A stretch of 10,311 nucleotides of DNA from Campylobacterota bacterium (GTDB lineage: Bacteria; Campylobacterota; Campylobacteria; Campylobacterales; Sulfurovaceae): NCBI GenBank assembly GCA_015488875.1, contig WFMX01000272.1, forward strand, positions 1 to 10,311, read 5' to 3'. The notes under the pieces were generated by a model. It was not told the origin of the DNA and searched no databases. It saw only the letters and a list, made by a program, of their open reading frames with translations. How positions within the stretch are numbered: position 1 is the first letter of the stretch; each line of letters opens with the position of its first letter. The translations under genes were made by a program, and so were the position numbers. Shown one piece after another: positions 1 to 6,338 of the stretch.

Positions 1-467
1 GTGATAAAGGGGCCGCCATCCTCTTCCCAAGTCTTGAGTATAGGTAGCTTATCTAAGTCGATTTCATCTTTGGGTATGATGACATCTTGACACTCGCCTC
101 TAAATTTGAGCCTCTTTGGAAAAACATTTTTGAGTGAAAATAGCTTGGGTATCATAGCTAGTTTTGCCTTGAGACCTTTGGGCGGCTTGAGCTTGAGCAA
201 TTCATCTATCCCTTGAGCTATATCGTCAGGCTCTTTGCCAAATATCTCGCGTGTGATCTCTTTGGAGGCGAAGATATTCATAAGCACAGGCATGTCATAC
301 TCTATGCCCTTAGCTTTATTGATCGGGTGCGTAAAGAGAAGCGGACGAGAATCTGGCTGTTTGACCTCTATGTACGCTATGTGTGGTATCTCTAGCTCTA
401 CATCTAATGGTTCATCTATTATCTTTAGGTTGGCATTGGTTTTTAACCACTCTACTACATTTTGCAT
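1..467 (-). CDS. UbiD-family decarboxylase, N-terminal part (runs off the left edge)
   Basis: The first 155 codons of a gene read leftward; the rest lies outside the window. The start is ATG at 467-465, preceded by an AAGGTGA ribosome site (477-471). The visible protein has the UbiD-type N-terminal pattern: a PLDVELEIPHIAYIEV stretch (about 20-35), a segment ending in PVLMNIF (60-66), and near the edge LPILKTWEEDGGPFI (141-155). The last of these is the family's hallmark motif leading into the catalytic core. UbiD enzymes are cytoplasmic decarboxylases that use prenylated FMN. In Campylobacterota, members with this N-terminus are usually annotated as menaquinone (futalosine-pathway) decarboxylases, so that role is likely but inferred. 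The gene lies 23 nt after the upstream secreted-protein gene and may be co-transcribed with it, although a weak TATAAA in the gap could give it its own promoter. The metal, prFMN and catalytic residues are not in view. Confidence 0.88.
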   Translation of the reverse strand, partial: MQNVVEWLKTNANLKIIDEPLDVELEIPHIAYIEVKQPDSRPLLFTHPINKAKGIEYDMPVLMNIFASKEITREIFGKEPDDIAQGIDELLKLKPPKGLKAKLAMIPKLFSLKNVFPKRLKFRGECQDVIIPKDEIDLDKLPILKTWEEDGGPFI

Positions 468-490
468 ATTTCACCTTACTTTATATCTGA

Positions 491-1048
491 TTATTTTGTT
501 TTATAATTTAATTTATAATATGGCAGTACTTTTTGCTTATACTGACCATTTGTCACTTTGGCTACGCTATTGTAGCTATTTACAACCTTTTGGACATCTC
601 TGAGCATTATCTTGTATCCCTGACCTATATTGCCCTCTTTACTACCTATGATGAGGCTAGAGTATGCAAAGAGACTTTTGTATGCTTGATTGAGATCTGC
701 TTGAAATCGTCTGATGGGCTTTAGCATTTTTTTAGTGTTTAGCACCTTGTTGAGTTCGAACTCTTTGTTTGAGAGCATCTGTATAGGCACCTTTGGTGTA
801 TCGCTATAGCTCCGAAAGAGAATCATCAGATCTGCTATCTGATTGGCTGGTCTATCATAATCCTTATTCCAAATGATTATAAGATTTCTAGTTCCCACGC
901 CGATATTGGCTCTCATATACTCAGCTAGATTTACACTAGGTTTTAGACCACGGTTTTGTACGAATGTATTTGGCTTGGGTGGCGAAGCATAGATACTCTG
1001 CACCACAAATGCCATCACTACTGCTACCACTAGACTCTTGGATATCAT
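491..1048 (-). CDS. Small secreted protein of unknown family
   Basis: A 185-residue protein I do not recognise. Residues 1-21 form a Sec-type signal peptide: M-I-S-K, a hydrophobic run, then SIYA with likely cleavage after A21. The mature part (about 164 residues) is basic, lacks cysteine and lipobox, and shows no further membrane segment. Visible blocks are a hydrophobic strand with LIIIW (56-60), a charged stretch with NKEFELNKVLNTKKMLKP (94-111), and a probably helical region (112-165) with two polar aromatic patches. The C-terminus is rich in Y and K (YYKLNYKTK). The start ATG is 7 nt after the stop of the repeat-protein gene, so the two are very probably co-transcribed and both exported. 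Function is unknown; a periplasmic partner of the repeat protein is a guess from adjacency. Confidence 0.72.
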   Translation of the reverse strand: MISKSLVVAVVMAFVVQSIYASPPKPNTFVQNRGLKPSVNLAEYMRANIGVGTRNLIIIWNKDYDRPANQIADLMILFRSYSDTPKVPIQMLSNKEFELNKVLNTKKMLKPIRRFQADLNQAYKSLFAYSSLIIGSKEGNIGQGYKIMLRDVQKVVNSYNSVAKVTNGQYKQKVLPYYKLNYKTK

Positions 1049-1055
1049 ATCTACT

Positions 1056-1865
1056 CTACCACCCCTCTGCTAAATCTACCAACGCATAGTCATCATCCGA
1101 TGCCATTCTCATCTCTTCATTTAGTGCTGAGATATTGGGTGTATCTTTATAATATAGTGATCCGTATGGAGGATTGCTGGCAAATGTACCTATCCACTTA
1201 CCTACACCGAAAGCCATATTGGTGAGTCTATACCCATCACTTTTTTGTCTCTCTATGACTTTCGTGAACTTCTTCCAATCATTTCGTAAACTCATAGCAT
1301 GAGTACCATACTTTTTGCCTTTGACGAGTATAGCTAACCAATGTCCCTCACCATACTCTATATCCATCACTTCAAAACCATCTTTCCATCTCTGGAGTAT
1401 CTTCTCTTGAAATTTAGTTAAGGACTTCTGTCTCTCATATGATTGATTAGTAAATCCACTATCTTTCGCGAATATACCTACCCATTCAGATAGACCATGT
1501 TCGATCGCTACGAGGAAATAGCCCTCTTTCCATCGCTTCTGTATCTCTATACCCATCGCCTCCCATCTCTCTGTGGCACTATATGATTGGTGACTCCATC
1601 CGCTACCTTTGGAAAACACGCCTACCCATTTGCCATTGCCATATTTGAGTTGTGTCAAGTCGTAGCCTTCAGCCCATCTCCTCTTGATCACATCTTGAAA
1701 TCCCTCCCACATCATACTGCCTGATATGGTCTGCTCTGTATACGGTGTACCTTTGGCAAATACACCAACCCACTTATATCTATATGCATCGTTGTTCCCA
1801 CCCATAGATAGAGTCACCACGCCTACAAGCAACCACAGCATCAAAAAATATCTTTTACAATTCAT
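1056..1865 (-). CDS. Secreted protein with five tandem 48-residue repeats (DUF7477-like)
   Basis: A 269-residue protein. Residues 1-22 look like a Sec signal peptide (basic MNCKR, hydrophobic 6-20, then MGG); there is no lipobox cysteine. The rest consists of five tandem units, each starting at a tryptophan: W32, W80, W128, W176 and W224, exactly 48 residues apart. The unit reads roughly W-hydrophobic-G-hydrophobic-F-x-K-G, a Q/Y centre, a helix with W or F and a basic W pair (RRW, KRW, QRW), then a G-Y/F turn (G67, G115, G163, G211; D259 in the last unit) and Y-G-x-G before the next W. From memory this resembles the repeats at the C-termini of plant MUT9-like casein kinases (DUF7477), but it is not proven. 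The start is supported by an AGGAGA site just upstream and a TATAAT box about 30 nt away. It is the first gene of its run. Function is unknown; a periplasmic or surface binding module is plausible. Confidence 0.8.
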   Translation of the reverse strand: MNCKRYFLMLWLLVGVVTLSMGGNNDAYRYKWVGVFAKGTPYTEQTISGSMMWEGFQDVIKRRWAEGYDLTQLKYGNGKWVGVFSKGSGWSHQSYSATERWEAMGIEIQKRWKEGYFLVAIEHGLSEWVGIFAKDSGFTNQSYERQKSLTKFQEKILQRWKDGFEVMDIEYGEGHWLAILVKGKKYGTHAMSLRNDWKKFTKVIERQKSDGYRLTNMAFGVGKWIGTFASNPPYGSLYYKDTPNISALNEEMRMASDDDYALVDLAEGW

Positions 1866-1894
1866 CGTCTCTCCTAAGGATTATAAGTAGCAAT

Positions 1895-1900
1895 ATTATA
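1895..1900 (-). promoter_or_regulatory. Candidate -10 box for the repeat-protein gene
   Basis: A perfect TATAAT read on the minus strand, preceded by TTTAGA, ends 29 nt before the ATG at 1865. It predicts a leader of about 22 nt that includes the AGGAGA ribosome site (1875-1870). No convincing -35 box is seen. A second TATAAT (1885-1880) lies too close to the ribosome site to serve this start. Confidence 0.5.
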
Positions 1901-2027
1901 TCTAAAATATCTGATGTTAATAACTACACAAGAATAAAACTCCCCATATGACGCAGAAATTTTGTTTCGACTTGGATTTTGGTTTCTAATTTTTGCTTGC
2001 GGTTTAGTCGAGGTGATAGCGATAATC

Positions 2028-2036
2028 TGCTAAAAT
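2028..2036 (+). promoter_or_regulatory. Candidate extended -10 box for the bioF-like operon
   Basis: TGCTAAAAT is an extended -10 sequence about 95 nt upstream of the ATG at 2131. A related GCTAAAATA lies at 2092-2100 with TAAAAT at 2094-2099, which would give a shorter leader of about 25 nt. Which of them is used cannot be decided from sequence alone. Both lack a clear -35 box. Confidence 0.3.
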
Positions 2037-2130
2037 ATAAGTGATACTCCCACTCAAACCACCAAAAATTTATCAATATTTAGATTAATACGCTAAAATA
2101 AATAACTTAACCAAAAAATAGTGAGGTCAT

Positions 2131-3219
2131 ATGTATCAAACTCAACTTGAAGCACTCAAAAGAGCAGGTCGTTTTCGGAAGCGTACAATCTATGATGATT
2201 CTCTAGTGGACTTAGCATCCAATGACTACCTAGGATTGGCATCCAATAAAAAGCAGTTTCGCAAGGCAATAGAGCTAGTGGAGAAGTATGATACAGTTGC
2301 TCCAAAGGCGAGTATGCTTGTCAATGGATATCACCCTATACATAGAGAGTTTGAAGAGAGATTGGCTCGACTAAATGGCTTTGAGAATGGATTGGTAGTA
2401 GGTAGTGGTTTTTTGGCAAATCTATCACTTATAGAGTCACTAGTACGCAAAGGCGATAGACTCTTTATAGATAGTGAATATCACGCTAGTGGCATGATGG
2501 CTACTAGGCTTCTAGGTGACAGAGTAGTGCTATTTGACCATAACGACATGGACGACCTCAAAGAGAAGATGGAACTGCACATGTCACATCGTGCCATCAT
2601 AGCGGTAGAGGGTGTCTACTCTATGAGTGGTGAACTATGCAAGAGAGAGGTCTTTGATATAGCCGAGAGCAGAGGGGCATTGCTGATAGTAGATGAAGCT
2701 CATAGCTCGGGTGTGGTAGGTGAGAGTCTCTTGGGGGTGTTTGAACACTATGACATCCCCATAGCAGCAAACCACATCAAGATGGGAACACTAGGCAAGG
2801 CATACGGAAGCTATGGAGCATATATATTGGCTAGTAGTCAAATAGTATCTTTCTTGGAAAATCGTGCTAAACCCATCATATATTCTACTGCTCCATCTCT
2901 GTTTGATACAGCATTAGCACTTGTCAACATAGAGTATATCGCTAAAAAATCAAAAAAATATCGTCAAAAAATTGATAAAAGATTGAAGTTAATAAGTGAT
3001 ATACTAAGCATAGAGTCACACTCGCTCATACTGCCCATAGCACAAGGTAGCAACAGTAGAGCTATAGAGGTACAGAGGGAGTTGATGAAGATGGGTTATC
3101 TAGTGGGTGCTATCAGACAGCCGACAGTTGATAGACCTATATTGAGAGTGATACCTAGAGTGGGAGTATCTGCTAGAGATATCGCCAAACTATTGGAGTA
3201 TATAAATGATTTGTCATAA
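2131..3219 (+). CDS. bioF: BioF-like PLP-dependent alpha-oxoamine synthase (8-amino-7-oxononanoate synthase family)
   Basis: A 362-residue cytoplasmic enzyme of fold-type I PLP family, close to the usual 380-390 residues. Visible landmarks are SNDYLGL (30-36), near the start of the family; YH with H118 in the position that stacks on PLP; DEAHSSG starting at D188, whose Asp binds the pyridine nitrogen; and TLGKAYG with K223 as the PLP-binding lysine. A C-terminal AIRQPTVDRP (327-336) corresponds to the family's substrate-region signature. BioF condenses pimeloyl-thioester with alanine to make 8-amino-7-oxononanoate for biotin. KBL and serine palmitoyltransferase share the fold, and no other bio gene is in view, so the substrate is likely but not certain. 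A GTGAGG ribosome site precedes the ATG. The 3' end overlaps the next gene by 14 nt. Confidence 0.85.
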   Translation: MYQTQLEALKRAGRFRKRTIYDDSLVDLASNDYLGLASNKKQFRKAIELVEKYDTVAPKASMLVNGYHPIHREFEERLARLNGFENGLVVGSGFLANLSLIESLVRKGDRLFIDSEYHASGMMATRLLGDRVVLFDHNDMDDLKEKMELHMSHRAIIAVEGVYSMSGELCKREVFDIAESRGALLIVDEAHSSGVVGESLLGVFEHYDIPIAANHIKMGTLGKAYGSYGAYILASSQIVSFLENRAKPIIYSTAPSLFDTALALVNIEYIAKKSKKYRQKIDKRLKLISDILSIESHSLILPIAQGSNSRAIEVQRELMKMGYLVGAIRQPTVDRPILRVIPRVGVSARDIAKLLEYINDLS

Positions 3220-3895
3220 CCTCACCATAATCAATAGCGAAGAGAGCTTGGTTGATATATCGTTTCACATAGATAGCTCTTTGGCACTTGTGGGTCAGAG
3301 TGGTAGTGGCAAATCCCTCACACTCAAAGCGATACTAGGGCTACTACCATCCAATCTCACATCTGCAGTAGATATAGATGCACCATTTGAAATCATTCGT
3401 GGCGATACTGTCGCTTTCGTACCACAGAATGCCTTCACTGCATTTTCACCTATGACTAGGCTGAAGGATCAGTGGCTCAATCCGTTGGATGATATAGATG
3501 AGTTGTTTGGACTTTTGGAGTTAGATACCTCCCTGATAGATAGATTTCCTAGTGAACTAAGTGGTGGACAACTACAAAGGGTTATAGTGGCTATGGCACT
3601 CAGCTCCAAGCCTAGATTGTTACTACTTGATGAGCCAACTACAGCACTAGATCCAAATTTGAGGGAAGAGATGGTGAAAATTTTGCTACAATTACAAGAG
3701 AGGTTTGGTTTTTTGATGCTCTTTGTGACACATGACATAGAAGTAGCTAAAAATTTATGTCGAGATATAGTCGTACTCAAAAATGGTAGAGTAGTGGAAC
3801 ATGGTAGCTCTACGGAGATATTGAGAAATCCAAAAGAGTTGTATACTCGTAGATTGATAGAGGCAGGTTTTGCCCATAGGGAGTTTAGAGAGTGA
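3206..3895 (+). CDS. Lone ABC transporter ATPase, OppD/DppD/NikD type
   Basis: A 229-residue nucleotide-binding subunit with all motifs intact: Walker A GQSGSGKS (30-37), Q-loop Q74 in FVPQNAF, signature LSGGQ (118-122), Walker B LLLLDEP with catalytic E143, D-loop TALD (146-149) and H-loop H176. The AFTAFSPM segment after the Q-loop and the NPKELYTRRLIEAGF end (208-222) resemble ATPases of peptide and nickel importers (OppD, DppD, NikD). It lacks the C-terminal extension of the roughly 330-residue OppD. No permease or binding protein is nearby, so its partners are elsewhere or it has another role. It starts inside the bioF-like gene behind GGAG at 3195-3198 (7-nt spacing) and overlaps the PBP gene by 4 nt, which suggests coupled translation. 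The substrate is unknown. Confidence 0.85.
   Translation: MICHNLTIINSEESLVDISFHIDSSLALVGQSGSGKSLTLKAILGLLPSNLTSAVDIDAPFEIIRGDTVAFVPQNAFTAFSPMTRLKDQWLNPLDDIDELFGLLELDTSLIDRFPSELSGGQLQRVIVAMALSSKPRLLLLDEPTTALDPNLREEMVKILLQLQERFGFLMLFVTHDIEVAKNLCRDIVVLKNGRVVEHGSSTEILRNPKELYTRRLIEAGFAHREFRE
3878..3883 (+). promoter_or_regulatory. Ribosome site selecting the GTG start of the PBP gene
   Basis: AGGGAG lies 8 nt before GTG at 3892. That GTG forms a GTGA overlap with the stop codon of the ATPase gene, a classic coupling arrangement. The first in-frame ATG (3922) lies further on and has no comparable site, so the GTG start is preferred. Confidence 0.6.
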
Positions 3896-6327
3896 TAAAT
3901 GGTCTGATCAAGGGTTCGATAATGCTTATGATGATATTTGCTATAGCATTGATGGCTGCATTTGTATACGCATATGAAGAGATCAAACTCGATGCAGACA
4001 AACTCATCAACTATAAGCCTGAAATATCATCTGTCATACTAGACAGAAATGGAAAACAACTCGCATATGTATTCAAAGATAGGCATAGGTTGTATGCTAG
4101 ATATGATGAGCTACCAGGGTATCTAGTAGAGGCTCTCGTGGCTGTAGAGGATACCAAGTTTTTCGAACATCATGGTGTCAATCCTGATGCCATCATCCGT
4201 GCTATCGTGACAGATATCAAGGCTGGGAAGTTTGTAGAGGGTGGTAGTACTCTCACTCAACAGCTCATCAAAAACAAACTCCTCAGCAATGAAAAAAAGC
4301 TAGCAAGAAAAATCAAAGAGGCGATACTCGCACTCAAGATAGAGCATGAACTCACCAAAGAGGAGATACTAGAGCGATATCTCAATGAGATATTTTTTGG
4401 CAATGGATACTATGGTATCAAGACAGCGGCCAAAGGGTTTTTCCACAAAGAACTACAAGACTTGACACTCAAAGAGTCTGCTATATTGGTAGGATTGCCA
4501 AACGCTCCTAGCTATCTCAATCCTGTAAAACACTACAAAAGATCACTCATCCGTGCCAATGCAGTACTCTATCGCATGAAGAGCATAGGATGGCTAAACG
4601 AACAAGAGTATGTAGATGCTATCAAAGAGACACCAAAAGTCTACAAGACTACACTCACACAAAATATAGCACCATATATAGTAGATGAGGTGCAGAGACG
4701 CTTCAAGGGCAGATTGGGAGATATCAGGACAGGTGGATACAAGATATATACTACAGTTGATATGAAACAGCAAAAGATAGCTAGAGATGCCGTAAACTTT
4801 GCATACAAAAAAGCCCTCAAAAAGTACAAAGAGAGTCCGAAAAAATCTACGCTCAACGGAGCTATGGTATCTGTAGAGAGTAGTAGCGGTGATATATTGG
4901 CTATGGTGGGGGGTGTAAACTACAGGAGAAGTGCTTTTAATCGCATCACCCAAACCAACCGACAACCTGGCTCTTCTTTCAAGCCATTCATATACCAAAC
5001 AGCACTAGATATGGGTTATAACCCAGCTAGTAAATTGACAGATTTAGCCAGAACATTCCAATACTACAAAAATGGGGAGAGAGTCATATGGTCACCCAAA
5101 AACTACGAGGGCGATTTCAAAGGATTTATCCGTCTAAGGGAAGCACTCGTACACTCACGCAACCTAGCCACTGTTAATCTAGTATTTGATATAGGTGTCA
5201 GTACTATCAGGAAGAGATTGGCTCTACTAGATGTACCACATATACCTAGAGATATGTCCATCGCACTTGGTAACCTAGGTCTCAGTCCGCTCAAAATGGC
5301 ACAAATATTTTCTGTATTTGCCAACAGTGGGCATATGATAGAGCCTAGACTTGTCAGCAAGATCGTATCCAAAGAGGGTGCAGTCATCTATGAGACACGC
5401 CCCAAAGAGATAGCCAACTTCACAAAGCCCCAACAAGCCTATCTCATGACAGACATACTCAAAGATGTAGTCCAGAGAGGCACAGGTAGAAAAGCACAAG
5501 TAAATGGCATAGAGCTAGCAGGAAAGACAGGAACTACCAATGACAATGTAGATGCATGGTTTTGTGGATACTCTCCGACCATAGAGACTATAGTATGGTT
5601 CGGTAGGGACAATAACGCACGCATAGGCAAGAGAGCCACAGGAGGGATACTAGCTGCACCTGCTTTTGCGTACTACTATAAAGAACTTCTGAAAATATAT
5701 CCAGACACTCCTAGAAGATTTCAGAAACCTGATGGTGTCTACAGTGGTATGATAAATGGCAGAGAAGAGCTATATACAGATATATCGCCATTACCAAATA
5801 GTAGAGCTTCTATGGATGAAGAGAGGAGAGAGCAGAGAGAGAGGGTAGAAGAGAGTTCTGACTATGTGGCTCAAGGGGAAGATGTAGATCCTACAGATAC
5901 CATATCATCCGACCAAGGTGAGCAAGTGGCGGAAAAAGAGAAAGTAGCAAGCGATGATGATAGTCTACTAGGTCTCTTTGGCGATGTGGGCAGCCCAGAA
6001 CAGAAAGACGAAACAGTCACAGATGATAAATTCTTTGGTGACGATAGCAGAGGCGATGATGGCAGAGTATCTGCTACTGTAGATGGAGATAGCATAGTTC
6101 TGCACCCCAGGACTAACAAAGGGAGAAATACTCTAGTAGTGACAGATGGGAGCGAGAGCCATGAAGTAGAGATCGACCACAATAAAAAGAGTGATAATGA
6201 TAGATATATAGTAGGTGAGAAACCCAACATATTTGACCAAAAACCAGAAGATAATAACGATGCACTGCATCCAGAGCAAAAACCACCCAAATCTACAGAT
6301 GCAGAAGATAGCGGTACACTTTTTTAG
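3892..6327 (+). CDS. Class A penicillin-binding protein (PBP1A type) with an acidic C-terminal tail
   Basis: An 811-residue bifunctional peptidoglycan synthase anchored in the inner membrane by one N-terminal segment (about 8-27). The glycosyltransferase (GT51) domain carries EDTKFFEHHG with catalytic E86, GGSTLTQQLIKN (117-128) and the KIKEAILALKIE helix (140-151). The transpeptidase domain has SSFK with nucleophile S361, SRN (422-424) and KTG (545-547). It polymerises lipid II and cross-links stem peptides in the periplasm. The recognisable enzyme ends near 610-630. The remaining roughly 175 residues are low-complexity, mostly acidic and probably disordered, with stretches such as DDKFFGDDSRGDDGR (711-725); campylobacterial relatives I recall are near 650 residues, so this tail is unusual. 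A GTG start, 4-nt overlap and strong ribosome site tie it to the ATPase gene. The antiporter gene follows after 11 nt. Confidence 0.95.
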   Translation: MINGLIKGSIMLMMIFAIALMAAFVYAYEEIKLDADKLINYKPEISSVILDRNGKQLAYVFKDRHRLYARYDELPGYLVEALVAVEDTKFFEHHGVNPDAIIRAIVTDIKAGKFVEGGSTLTQQLIKNKLLSNEKKLARKIKEAILALKIEHELTKEEILERYLNEIFFGNGYYGIKTAAKGFFHKELQDLTLKESAILVGLPNAPSYLNPVKHYKRSLIRANAVLYRMKSIGWLNEQEYVDAIKETPKVYKTTLTQNIAPYIVDEVQRRFKGRLGDIRTGGYKIYTTVDMKQQKIARDAVNFAYKKALKKYKESPKKSTLNGAMVSVESSSGDILAMVGGVNYRRSAFNRITQTNRQPGSSFKPFIYQTALDMGYNPASKLTDLARTFQYYKNGERVIWSPKNYEGDFKGFIRLREALVHSRNLATVNLVFDIGVSTIRKRLALLDVPHIPRDMSIALGNLGLSPLKMAQIFSVFANSGHMIEPRLVSKIVSKEGAVIYETRPKEIANFTKPQQAYLMTDILKDVVQRGTGRKAQVNGIELAGKTGTTNDNVDAWFCGYSPTIETIVWFGRDNNARIGKRATGGILAAPAFAYYYKELLKIYPDTPRRFQKPDGVYSGMINGREELYTDISPLPNSRASMDEERREQRERVEESSDYVAQGEDVDPTDTISSDQGEQVAEKEKVASDDDSLLGLFGDVGSPEQKDETVTDDKFFGDDSRGDDGRVSATVDGDSIVLHPRTNKGRNTLVVTDGSESHEVEIDHNKKSDNDRYIVGEKPNIFDQKPEDNNDALHPEQKPPKSTDAEDSGTLF

Positions 6328-6330
6328 GAG
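6326..6330 (+). promoter_or_regulatory. Ribosome site of the antiporter gene, overlapping the PBP stop codon
   Basis: AGGAG overlaps the TAG stop codon of the PBP gene and stands 8 nt before the antiporter ATG at 6339. With only 11 nt between the genes, this supports a shared transcript and coupled translation. Confidence 0.6.
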
Positions 6331-6338
6331 ATATATAT

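Larger units (their letters stand above)
1866..2130. other. Divergent intergenic region
   Basis: This is a 265-nt AT-rich stretch between divergently read genes. It holds a minus-strand TATAAT for the repeat-protein gene and two plus-strand copies of GCTAAAATA (2029-2037 and 2092-2100) that could serve the bioF-like gene. I see no convincing ORF, RNA gene, terminator or strong operator. The only structure noted is a short GAAA/TTTC inverted repeat near 1958-1970. Confidence 0.6.

Noticed and set aside
213..724. Overlapping plus-strand ORFs of 60-122 codons
   Set aside because: They lie opposite ubiD and the secreted-protein gene, have no ribosome sites or recognisable motifs, and are out of place against clear minus-strand genes.
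4594..4998. Minus-strand ORFs (134 and 71 codons) inside the PBP gene
   Set aside because: Antisense shadows of the transpeptidase coding region; cysteine- and serine-rich nonsense composition and no homology visible.
5871..6290. 139-codon minus-strand ORF under the acidic PBP tail
   Set aside because: Its Ser/Leu/Pro-rich sequence is what the complement of acidic-tail codons gives; no ribosome site or known motif.
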